From Acidobacteriota bacterium (GTDB lineage: Bacteria > Acidobacteriota > Thermoanaerobaculia > Multivoradales > J023): DNA of 64,000 nt. Positions 34,913 through 43,266 of the stretch are shown here, piece after piece. Every line of letters begins with the position of its first letter. Position 1 is the first letter of the stretch. A program made the position numbers and the translations under genes. The stretch is taken from positions 124,001-188,000 of the forward strand of contig JAJCXO010000263.1 in assembly GCA_029263395.1 (NCBI GenBank), in the 5' to 3' direction. The notes below the pieces were generated by a model. The model was not told where the DNA came from, searched no databases, and saw nothing but the letters and a program-made list of their open reading frames with translations.

Positions 34913-35656
34913 TCACTGACCAAACGTGTTCTTGAGATGCAGCCAGGCTTGGCGCTTCCACCAGATCCAGTCGTGACTGACGTCGTGACCCCAGATGTCG
35001 CGATGGTGGGGAATACCCTTCGCTTCCAGCACGTCGGCGAGGGCGTTGGTTTCTTCGATACACCCTTCCTCCCACTTGCCCTGTCCGCACACCAATGAGA
35101 GATGGGTATTGTTGCGTACCGTCTCCAAGTGCTCGCCGTCCAAATTCGAGACGTAGGCGAGGGGGTTGTTGAAGTAGATGTCGGTATTGGTATAACCGTC
35201 GGTGAAGTGGGAGGTGTTATAGCGACCGCTCAGGCAGAGAGCGTAGTGGAAGATCTCGGAGTGTTTGAGGGCGAAATTGGCTGCATAAAACGCGCCCAGG
35301 CTCGCCCCAGTGGTAGCGATGCGAATCGTTTCGCTGTTGCAATCGTGGCGGATTGCAGGGACCAGATCATTCAGAATGAACTGCTCATAGAGCATGTGGT
35401 ACTTGACCCGTAAACGGGGATCAGTCTCTTTGTCGGTCCACGACTGCGAGACGTTGGACTCCGGGCAGTAGAGCTTGAGTTTGCCGGCTTGGATCAGTGG
35501 CGCCAGCAATTCGACCATCCCTTGCCGATCCCATTCGTGGGCGAAGCCGGCTGCGGACGGGAAGACCAACAGAGGGGCGCCCCAATCGCCAAACGCCCAG
35601 ACATGCACCCGTCGGCCCATAGCCGAGCTTTCGATCATCTCGTGTCGCCGTCTCAT
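34913..35656 (-). CDS. Esterase (alpha/beta hydrolase, esterase D/YbbA-like)
   Basis: 247 aa, no signal peptide. Alpha/beta-hydrolase fold with nucleophile elbow TTGASLGAFYA (GxSxG) near residue 118. LVFPSAAGFAHEWDRQGM supplies the oxyanion region, and a C-terminal WGHDVSHDW His is likely the catalytic base. It resembles cytoplasmic esterases of the YbbA/esterase D type (S-formylglutathione-hydrolase-like). Substrate not assigned. Confidence 0.85.
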   Translation of the reverse strand: MRRRHEMIESSAMGRRVHVWAFGDWGAPLLVFPSAAGFAHEWDRQGMVELLAPLIQAGKLKLYCPESNVSQSWTDKETDPRLRVKYHMLYEQFILNDLVPAIRHDCNSETIRIATTGASLGAFYAANFALKHSEIFHYALCLSGRYNTSHFTDGYTNTDIYFNNPLAYVSNLDGEHLETVRNNTHLSLVCGQGKWEEGCIEETNALADVLEAKGIPHHRDIWGHDVSHDWIWWKRQAWLHLKNTFGQ

Positions 35657-35689
35657 CTCGATTCACCTCGTATTGCGGTGTGGTCAGCC

Positions 35690-36757
35690 TCAGATCTTGT
35701 CACGCTCGATTGCCTGAGCAGCAACCTGCCCCAACAGTCCAACCATCTCGTTGAGATTGGCGAAACGCGGGTCCTGGGTGTGGCCTTTGAAGAAGCGATA
35801 GTAGATCTGCTGGACGATGACCGCTAGCTTGAAGAGGCCAAAACAGAAGTAAAACGTCAAGCTCGAACCATCGAAGCCGGTTTGTTGTTGGTATCGGTCA
35901 GCGAGCTGTTGCCGAGTCATGCTGCCGGGCATGGCGGTGGGCCCAAAACCGGCCGCACGCCAGCGTGGGTCGTCAGTCGCTTCGGTCCAATAGGCCAGGG
36001 TGGTGCCGAGGTCCATCAACGGATCGCCGACGGTGCACATTTCCCAATCCAGCACGCCAACGATCTGTGTCAAGTCGTCGGGGTCGAGCAGGATGTTGTC
36101 GTATTTGTAGTCGTTGTGCACCAACGAGGCTCCCGACTCGGTGGGCATGTGGGCATGCAGCCAAGCCGCAGTCTGATCCAACTCGGCCCAACTGTCGGTC
36201 TGAGCCTTCTGGTAACGCTTGGCCCAGCCACCGATCTGGCGCTCGACATAACCCTCCGGCTTGCCGAGATCACCGAGCCCCGCCGCCTGATAGTCGAGGG
36301 TGTGGAGGGTCGCCAAGTTGTCGATGAACGATTCGCACAATCGCTCCGCCATCACCGGGCTGAGCTCGAGTCCAGCCGGCAGCTCGCGCCGAAGAATCAC
36401 ACCGCGTCGCCGCTCCATGACGTAAAAGGGGGCCCCCAGCACCGCGTCGTCGTCGCAGTATAGGTACGGTTTTGGGGCTTGCGGGTAAATTGCGTTCAGC
36501 CGGTCGAGCACACGATATTCACGGCCCATGTCATGGGCGGACTTGACCCGATTGCCGAATGGTGGTCGGCGCAAGACGAATTCCATATCTCCGGCGCGCA
36601 GCAGATAGGTGAGATTCGAGAAGCCACTCGGGAACTGCTCGATCACCAACGGCTCACGGATCTCGGGAAGCTGGGCGCGTAGGTAAGGTTCCAGCTTGTC
36701 GAGGTCCAACGCCTCGCCTTGGCGGATCGGGCGACTGCTGTCCAACCATTGGTCCAA
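35690..36757 (-). CDS. Aminoglycoside phosphotransferase-like kinase (ACAD10/11 N-terminal type)
   Basis: 355 aa from a TTG at 36757, preceded by GGAG. Protein-kinase-like fold: FSNLTYLLRAGDMEFVLRRP (nucleotide loop and Lys), LVHNDYKYDNILLDP (catalytic loop, with Asn in the usual HxD position followed by Asp) and GVLDWEMCTVGDPLMDLG (metal site). This subgroup is typically found with acyl-CoA dehydrogenases and may phosphorylate hydroxyacyl-CoA or related small molecules. It is not necessarily an antibiotic-resistance gene. An acyl-CoA dehydrogenase is at 58801. Confidence 0.88.
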   Translation of the reverse strand: MDQWLDSSRPIRQGEALDLDKLEPYLRAQLPEIREPLVIEQFPSGFSNLTYLLRAGDMEFVLRRPPFGNRVKSAHDMGREYRVLDRLNAIYPQAPKPYLYCDDDAVLGAPFYVMERRRGVILRRELPAGLELSPVMAERLCESFIDNLATLHTLDYQAAGLGDLGKPEGYVERQIGGWAKRYQKAQTDSWAELDQTAAWLHAHMPTESGASLVHNDYKYDNILLDPDDLTQIVGVLDWEMCTVGDPLMDLGTTLAYWTEATDDPRWRAAGFGPTAMPGSMTRQQLADRYQQQTGFDGSSLTFYFCFGLFKLAVIVQQIYYRFFKGHTQDPRFANLNEMVGLLGQVAAQAIERDKI

Positions 36758-36875
36758 TGTTCAACTCCTTCACGAGTCAGGCTTCGTCGCGGTCTGTGAT
36801 GGCCAGGACGTTGATTCTAGTGCCCTGTTTGCCTATTCCCATCCGCTATTCTTGGTCTTTCTCGCGCCTGACGGG

Positions 36876-39080
36876 CTAGCCCCGATCGGCGACGGACGGC
36901 ACCTCGAGGGTCGACTCACCGGGTGATCCGCACCACGTCGTCAGGAGCTCGGTCAGGGTATCGAACGCCAGGGGTTTGGTCAGGAAGGCATCCATTCCAG
37001 CCTGCTCGGCACGTTGACGATCATCTTTTGTGGTGTGGGCGGTGACCGCCAGAATTGGCACTCGGTTGTTACCTGCCTGGCCTTCTTCGCGGCGAATCAT
37101 GCGGGTTGCCTCGAAGCCGTCGAGCACTGGCATCGAACAGTCCATCAGGAGGATGGCAGGGCGGTGCTCGCGCCAGGCTTCGACTCCCAGTTGGCCATCG
37201 GCGGCGGTGCGCACGCGACACCCCAGTTTTTCCAGCATCGAGCTCAACACCAGTTGGTTGATCAGGTTGTCTTCGACGACCAAGACCTCCAAGTCGGTGA
37301 ACGACGATCGCTGCTCGGTCGGCTGCCGCGTCGGCTCGCGGTGTTCGAGCGCTTCTTCGATCGCCACCGTTGTCACCGGCGTGCGGTAGGTCTGGACATG
37401 ATCCAGACTTGGTAAGTTCAGGCCCGAAGGCGAGAACACCAAGACGGTCTCGATTTCTTCCAGAGTAGCGGCGACCTCGTCAAAATTGTCACACCCCTCC
37501 AAGTAAACCAAGGCCACCTCGTCAGTCTCTGAAGGTCCGTTCGGGAACCATGAGGTGAGCAGCCGTTCCGCAATCGGTGGAAAACCGAACGGACGAATCG
37601 AGGGCCTTGAATCTGGCGTCCGATCCTGCGCCAGGACCGGCATCGGAATCTCGAAGGTCGCTCGAGTCCCTTCGCCTTCGACGCTGTCGATCCGTAACTC
37701 TCCGTGCATCGCCCTGGCGAGCTGGCGGCAGATCGCTAGACCCAGGCCCGAGCCCGAAATCGATGCACTGTCAGCGATCAGCCGCGCAAACGGCTGGAAG
37801 ATCGTCTCGATTTCGGAAGCCGGAATGCCGGGTCCCGTATCGTGGACAACAAAAAACACCCGATCGGATGCCGGAGCTGTCACCTCGAGCACAACATGGC
37901 CATGGCGGGTAAATTTCAGAGCGTTGGAGACCAGGTTGATCAGCACCTGTTGGATGCGCTCAGCGTCGCCACGACGTTGGCGTTCGACGGTCGGGGCTAC
38001 CAGGCCGAAGAGATCGAGGGTGCCCGGATCGGCGCGGTTGTGAGTCTTCTCGACCACCTCGTGGACCAGTTGTGCGAGGTCGAGCGTGTCGGAGTTCATC
38101 TCCAGGTTACCCGACTCAATCAGCGCCAAATCGAGAATGTCTTCGATCAACTGCAGCAGAGAGCCTGCTGCTACTTGGATGCCATCGAGACGATCGGCTT
38201 GAGTCGCGTCAACACCCTCGTTGCGTAACAAGTCGGCATGCCCCACGATCGCGTGTAGTGGGGTTCGTACCTCGTGGCTGAGGTTGGCCAGGAAACGACT
38301 CTTGAGCTTATTGGCGCGTTCTGCTTCCTGTCGCGCCTCCTCCGCCTCTTCCAGTGAGACGGTGGTCTTGTCTAGCTGGGACGCCATCCGGTCGATCGCC
38401 TCCGCCAGCTGGCGCAACTCGACAAACGACGAAATGTGCACCGGAGTGCGGAATCGCTGCTCGCCGATCTCCCTTACTGACTCGACTAGCTGGCGAAAGG
38501 GGCGGGTGCCGCGGCGCGCCAACGCCAAACCCATCAGACAGCCGGCGAGAGTTGCTGCAAGTGCCGTCGCCACCGCGGCGCCGGCCATACGATTGAGATC
38601 TTGCCGTAACTCAACGGTGGAATACTCAAAAACCACCGCGCCGTGGAATTCTCCCGAAGCGTCGACGATCGGCCCAAAGAAGCCCCAAGCCTCATCCCTA
38701 GTGTCGACACCTCGGGTGTCGATGCGCCAGCTGCCGGTGCGTTGTACCTCCTCGAACGCGACTTCAACTTCGTCTCGTTGCCAATCAACCCAGCCGCCAA
38801 AAGGCATTCCCTTGCGGTCGATCACCAAGCTACGCATCAGCGACGGATCGGAATTCGCCAGCACGTTGCGGAGTCGTTGCACCGCAAAAGCATCCAAGTT
38901 ATAAACTGGGTCGACCAACTGATAAGCAGATTCGCGGGCCGAAGCTTCGAACCGATTCTGATAAGCCTGCTGCAGACTCTGTCTTGCGATGGCATACATG
39001 CCCAACCCCACCGCACTGCTGACGATGAACGCCAGGCCCACGGTGTAGAGCAACGTCAGCGAACGGAGACTCGTCTTCAT
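36876..39080 (-). CDS. Hybrid sensor histidine kinase (periplasmic sensor-HAMP-HisKA-HATPase-REC)
   Basis: 734 aa. Helix 1 (about 10-30) and helix 2 (about 165-190) bound a periplasmic domain of about 135 aa. HAMP at about 190-245, then a coiled coil (SLEEAEEARQEAERANKL). Phospho-acceptor His 269 in NLSHEVRTPLHA. ATPase motifs LVNLVSNALKFT, DTGPG and GSGLGLAI. Receiver Asp 647 in ILLMDCSMPVLDG, followed by AVTAHT and TKPL. The start overlaps the stop of the PhnD-like lipoprotein gene (ATGA), so the lipoprotein is probably its ligand sensor. Confidence 0.93.
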   Translation of the reverse strand: MKTSLRSLTLLYTVGLAFIVSSAVGLGMYAIARQSLQQAYQNRFEASARESAYQLVDPVYNLDAFAVQRLRNVLANSDPSLMRSLVIDRKGMPFGGWVDWQRDEVEVAFEEVQRTGSWRIDTRGVDTRDEAWGFFGPIVDASGEFHGAVVFEYSTVELRQDLNRMAGAAVATALAATLAGCLMGLALARRGTRPFRQLVESVREIGEQRFRTPVHISSFVELRQLAEAIDRMASQLDKTTVSLEEAEEARQEAERANKLKSRFLANLSHEVRTPLHAIVGHADLLRNEGVDATQADRLDGIQVAAGSLLQLIEDILDLALIESGNLEMNSDTLDLAQLVHEVVEKTHNRADPGTLDLFGLVAPTVERQRRGDAERIQQVLINLVSNALKFTRHGHVVLEVTAPASDRVFFVVHDTGPGIPASEIETIFQPFARLIADSASISGSGLGLAICRQLARAMHGELRIDSVEGEGTRATFEIPMPVLAQDRTPDSRPSIRPFGFPPIAERLLTSWFPNGPSETDEVALVYLEGCDNFDEVAATLEEIETVLVFSPSGLNLPSLDHVQTYRTPVTTVAIEEALEHREPTRQPTEQRSSFTDLEVLVVEDNLINQLVLSSMLEKLGCRVRTAADGQLGVEAWREHRPAILLMDCSMPVLDGFEATRMIRREEGQAGNNRVPILAVTAHTTKDDRQRAEQAGMDAFLTKPLAFDTLTELLTTWCGSPGESTLEVPSVADRG

Positions 39081-40096
39081 GGCAGCTCAGTCTCTGACAC
39101 GAGACGATCCAGGCTCACAACGGACGCTTGCATGCGGTCAATGTCCGCGAGAAAATCGGCCGGAATAGCGTCGAAGCGATCGGTGGACGAAAACTTGGCG
39201 AGCATGTCCTTCCCCGAGTCGCTCTCATGAGCCGACATCAGTAGCTCGCGAAAGGTCGCCTCGGCCGCTGGGTCGAGATCCGAGCGCGCCGCAACCAGGT
39301 GTCGTGGGATGTTGTCGGTTGTCGCCAGGATGCGCAGCAGCGCACGGTCGCCACTCGACAAATGATCAACATTCCATCCGTTCATGGCACCAGCGGTCAC
39401 CTTGCCGGCCAAGACCCAGTGCATCGTGTTCGAGTCGCCGCCGGAAAAGACGAAACCCAGGCGATCCGCCGGTACTGGATCGTCAGCTTGGCGGAGAAAG
39501 ATTCCCTCGAATCCCTTCGACATCAGGAGATCCACCGGTAGGAAAAACGACGACGAGGAATAACGATCCTCGAATGCGATCGTTCGACCGCGCAGCGCTT
39601 CGAGGTTCTGGATGCCGGAGTCTTCGCGCACGAAAATCAACGACTCATAGGTCGGCGAGCCGAATTTCCAACGTCGTAAGATCGGCCGACAGCCACTCAG
39701 ATGACGCGCCAGCAAGATCGGATGGGGCGAATCCAAGTACAGGTCGGCCGTACCCGATTTCAGCCAGCTGGCGGCTTCCGGAACCGAACTGGCGACGCGC
39801 ACCCCAAGCTGCAATCCCTGTTCCCTCAGGCCCTCGTTCAGCCATGCGACCAATCCGCCCATCTCGGCGACTGCTGACGCCGGATAGGCTCCTACAACGA
39901 TCAGCGTCAGTTGGGTCAGGTCGTCTCGGGCGGTGAAGACCCCTTCGGGAGCAATCTCGTCTGGGTCTACACAGCCGCTCAGCACCAGAAACCCCGGTGC
40001 CAAAAGACACAGTGCCAGAAGGCACAGCCGCGCCAGAGGAAGCCGTTGCTTCCGTCTGTTGCCTCGCCCTCGCCCTGAGATTCTGGATGTACTCAT
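39077..40096 (-). CDS. PhnD-like substrate-binding lipoprotein
   Basis: 339 aa. Arg-rich N-terminus, hydrophobic stretch and lipobox LSGC (about residue 41). It has the periplasmic-binding fold of phosphate/phosphonate-binding PhnD type: YLDSPHPILLARHLSG, ESLIFVREDSGIQNLEALRG (a conserved family pattern) and FEDRYSSSSFFLP. No transporter genes are nearby. Coupled translationally to the hybrid kinase, it probably presents an oxyanion- or phosphonate-like ligand to that sensor. Ligand inferred from fold only. Confidence 0.88.
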   Translation of the reverse strand: MSTSRISGRGRGNRRKQRLPLARLCLLALCLLAPGFLVLSGCVDPDEIAPEGVFTARDDLTQLTLIVVGAYPASAVAEMGGLVAWLNEGLREQGLQLGVRVASSVPEAASWLKSGTADLYLDSPHPILLARHLSGCRPILRRWKFGSPTYESLIFVREDSGIQNLEALRGRTIAFEDRYSSSSFFLPVDLLMSKGFEGIFLRQADDPVPADRLGFVFSGGDSNTMHWVLAGKVTAGAMNGWNVDHLSSGDRALLRILATTDNIPRHLVAARSDLDPAAEATFRELLMSAHESDSGKDMLAKFSSTDRFDAIPADFLADIDRMQASVVSLDRLVSETELP

Positions 40097-40431
40097 CTCG
40101 CGGCGCCCCTTCGTCTATCTTAAAGGCTAGTTTGACAGGGTTTCGGTGATCTTTCGAGATCAGCAGCTTACCGGGGCTGGCATCTCGCTCGAACCTTGGC
40201 TTGAAGTCTCGGGTTGAAGTCTTGGCTTGAAGTCTTGGCTAGTAATAGTGAAACGAGACGCTCAGACTAACATTGTCGGTGCAACGGAACAGCCAATACA
40301 ACGGCACAGTCCAGTACAACGGAACAGCCGGTGAAACGGAAGCGTCGAGCTTAGTGGGAGGGCATTGGTGAATATCCGCGGACGTCAGGTGACGCCGGCA
40401 GATCTCGTCCGATGCTCTATCATTGCGACCC
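40097..40431. other. Divergent intergenic region with short duplications
   Basis: Lies between the PhnD-like gene (minus) and the UvrA-like gene (plus). Contains TTGAAGTCTTGGC repeated about three times (40197-40243) and an approximately 17-bp unit ACAACGGAACAGCC repeated three to four times (40280-40345). No gene seen. The promoters of both genes should be here. Confidence 0.6.
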
Positions 40432-43266
40432 ATGCCTGAGCTTACCCCCGCCATAGAAATTGTCGGCGCCCGCACCCACAATCTCAAAGGGGTTTGCTGC
40501 CGAGTACCCCACGCCCAAGTCACGGTGGTCACCGGGCTCTCAGGTGCTGGTAAATCCTCGTTGGTCTTCGACACGGTTTACGCCGAAGCCCAGCGGCGCT
40601 TCGTCGAGTCGATGTCGACCTATGCTCGGCAGTTTCTCGACCAAATGGAACGCCCGCCGGTCGAGACGATGACCAACATCTTGCCGGCAGTTGCGCTCGA
40701 AGCCCGTAATTCGATCAAGAATGCACGGTCGTCGGTCGGCACCATCACCGAGGTTTATGACGTCCTGCGACTGGTCTACACCCATTTGGGTGAAGTCAGC
40801 TGTCCCAATGGCCACGGTAGTGTGAGACGTTTTACCCCGCAAGAGGTTGCCGATGGCATCACCTCTGGCGAAGCTGGTGACAAGGTGCTGCTGCTGGCCC
40901 ACCTCGAGCGTCCGAAGCGGGAAGCCAACGTCAAGCTTGCCGAACTCATCCGTCAGGGCTTTTTTCGCCGCTACCAGGACGGTGAGGTGGTGCGCATGAA
41001 GCCCAGTGACCGCTGGCTGAAAGCGCTCGATCCCTTGCCCCTGGTGCTCGGTCGTTTCAAAGCGGGCGGCGGTGCCACGGCACGGCTTGCCGCGGCGATC
41101 GAGGAGGCTTTTCAGCTCACTGGCGGCAAGGTCCAGGTTCTGGCCGAGGGACAAGACAGGCCAACGCATTACGGTCGCGCCCTGACCTGCACCGACTGTG
41201 GTGCCAGCCTGCCGCGGCCGGTGCCGGCGTTGTTCTCGGTCAACTCGCCGCTCGGTGCCTGTGTCACCTGTCAAGGATTTGGGCGGGTGATCGGGATCGA
41301 TCCCGAGCGGGTAATTCCTGATCCGTCGAAGACTCTGTCCGAGAAGCCGCTTGCGCCGTGGAATACTCCGGCGCACGAAACCCGTTACCGCAAGCTGCTC
41401 AGTGCCTGCCGCGAGCACGGCATACCCCTCGACGTGCCTTGGCAAGAGCTGTCCGAGGCTGACCGTCGATTCGTGTGGAGTGGCCAAGGGACGTTCACCA
41501 GCCTCGACAAATTCTTCAAGCGTCTCGAACGCAAGATCTACCGCATGCACGTGCGCATTTTGCTGTCGCGCTACCGAGCCTACAACCCGTGCCCGGAGTG
41601 CGCTGGCGCCCGTCTCAAACCCGAAGCGTTGGCGGTGCGGTTGCGAGAGCGGACCTTGCCACAGCTCACCGCGTTGACCATCGAGCAGCTTCGAGCCTGG
41701 CTGGGTGATCAATCGTGGACGCATCGGGATCATGCCGTCGCCGGCCATTTATTGGAACAGCTCGACGAGCGACTCACCACCCTCCACCGGGTCGGGCTGG
41801 ACTACTTGAGCTTGGATCGCCACTCGCGCACCCTCTCCGGCGGCGAAGCGCAGCGTATCCAACTCGCTACCGCCTTGGGCTCCGGCTTGACCAGTACCCT
41901 CTACGTGCTCGACGAACCCACCATCGGGCTGCATCCGCAAGACTCCGGGCGCCTGGTTGCGTTGTTGCGAGACCTCGCCGCCCGTGGCAATACCGTTTTG
42001 GTGGTGGAGCACGATCCAACGTTGATTCGGGGTGCTGACCATGTCATCGATCTCGGGCCGATGGCGGGCGAACACGGTGGTCAAGTGATGGCGGAAGGTA
42101 GTCTCGACGACATCCTCGCCAACGACCGCTCCCTGACCGCTAGCTACTTACGGGATCGACCCTCCATGACCCGTCAGCAGCTGGCTGATCAATTCAGTGA
42201 AGCGACGTTGCCGCTCGCAGAACGTCCGCGGCTCGAGATCCTCGGCGCGACGGCGAACAATCTGCGCGGCCTAAACGTCGAGCTGCCTCTAGCCACCTTG
42301 GTGGCGGTGACCGGTGTTTCGGGCTCCGGCAAGTCGACCCTAATCGAAAATGTGTTGCACGGCACCTACCAACGGGCCAAAGGTGTCGTCAACGTCGAGC
42401 CTGGCGAATGTGATGGGCTAGTTGGGCTCGAAGCCGTGGCTGACGTCACGCTGGTGGATCAACGGCCGTTGGGGCGCTCCAGCCGCTCCAACCCGGTGAC
42501 CTACGTCAAAGCCTACGACGAGATCCGCAAGCTCTTCGCCGCCACGGACGCAGCCCGCAAGCGTCACATCGAGCCCGGTCATTTTTCGTTCAATCTCGAT
42601 CGCGGCCGCTGTTCGGAATGCCGGGGTACCGGTGTGCTCGAAGTTGACATGCAGTTCATGGCCGCGGTCACCGTGCGCTGTGATACCTGCGAGGGTCGTC
42701 GGTTCAGGCCCGAGGTGCTGGCGGTCACCTGCCGTGGCCGCAACATCTTCGAAACCCTCGAGCTGACGGTCGACACGGCGCTCGATGTTTTTGCCGATCG
42801 CACCCGACTCTGCCGTCGACTGCAAGCGTTGGCGGATGTTGGCCTTGGCTACCTGCGCCTCGGGCAGCCAACCTCAACTCTCTCCGGCGGCGAGGCGCAA
42901 CGTCTCAAGCTGGCCAGTTTTCTCGATCGCCCGGCGTCGGAAGGGCACCGACTCTTCATCTTCGACGAACCCACCACCGGCTTACATCTGGCCGATATCG
43001 ATCTGCTGTATGGCACGCTGAAGCGCCTGGTCGAACAGGGGCACGGGGTGGTGATCGTCGAACACGCTACCGAACTCATCGCCCGCACCGAGTGGATTGT
43101 CGACTTGGGACCTGGCGGCGGTGTGCATGGTGGTGATCTGCTCTACTCCGGCCCGATCGAGGCGTTCCTCGATCAGGTCGAGAGCCCCACCGCCCACGAA
43201 TTGCGTCGCCATCTCAAGTGGCGACGGCGGAGGAAGAAGAAGGCCGCGGTGGCGGGCCGTGCCTGA
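40432..43266 (+). CDS. UvrA-like ABC ATPase (excinuclease subunit A paralogue)
   Basis: 944 aa from the ATG at 40432. Two ABC modules: Walker A GLSGAGKSSLVFD (about 35) and GVSGSGKST (about 631), with signature motifs LSGGEAQRIQLA and LSGGEAQRLKLA. Zinc-binding CxxC pairs are present (CTDCGASL..CVTCQGFG; CSECRGTG..CDTCEGRR). The segment after the first Walker A reads ILPAVALEARNSIKNARSSV rather than the classical UvrA sequence, so this looks like the UvrA2-like or paralogous branch used in DNA damage recognition or drug tolerance. No uvrB is nearby. It overlaps the next gene by 8 bp. Confidence 0.9.
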   Translation: MPELTPAIEIVGARTHNLKGVCCRVPHAQVTVVTGLSGAGKSSLVFDTVYAEAQRRFVESMSTYARQFLDQMERPPVETMTNILPAVALEARNSIKNARSSVGTITEVYDVLRLVYTHLGEVSCPNGHGSVRRFTPQEVADGITSGEAGDKVLLLAHLERPKREANVKLAELIRQGFFRRYQDGEVVRMKPSDRWLKALDPLPLVLGRFKAGGGATARLAAAIEEAFQLTGGKVQVLAEGQDRPTHYGRALTCTDCGASLPRPVPALFSVNSPLGACVTCQGFGRVIGIDPERVIPDPSKTLSEKPLAPWNTPAHETRYRKLLSACREHGIPLDVPWQELSEADRRFVWSGQGTFTSLDKFFKRLERKIYRMHVRILLSRYRAYNPCPECAGARLKPEALAVRLRERTLPQLTALTIEQLRAWLGDQSWTHRDHAVAGHLLEQLDERLTTLHRVGLDYLSLDRHSRTLSGGEAQRIQLATALGSGLTSTLYVLDEPTIGLHPQDSGRLVALLRDLAARGNTVLVVEHDPTLIRGADHVIDLGPMAGEHGGQVMAEGSLDDILANDRSLTASYLRDRPSMTRQQLADQFSEATLPLAERPRLEILGATANNLRGLNVELPLATLVAVTGVSGSGKSTLIENVLHGTYQRAKGVVNVEPGECDGLVGLEAVADVTLVDQRPLGRSSRSNPVTYVKAYDEIRKLFAATDAARKRHIEPGHFSFNLDRGRCSECRGTGVLEVDMQFMAAVTVRCDTCEGRRFRPEVLAVTCRGRNIFETLELTVDTALDVFADRTRLCRRLQALADVGLGYLRLGQPTSTLSGGEAQRLKLASFLDRPASEGHRLFIFDEPTTGLHLADIDLLYGTLKRLVEQGHGVVIVEHATELIARTEWIVDLGPGGGVHGGDLLYSGPIEAFLDQVESPTAHELRRHLKWRRRRKKKAAVAGRA

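Noticed and set aside
35690-36757. Antibiotic-resistance aminoglycoside phosphotransferase
   Set aside because: The sequence has the ACAD10/11-type signature, a metabolic subgroup, and no resistance genes or mobile elements surround it.
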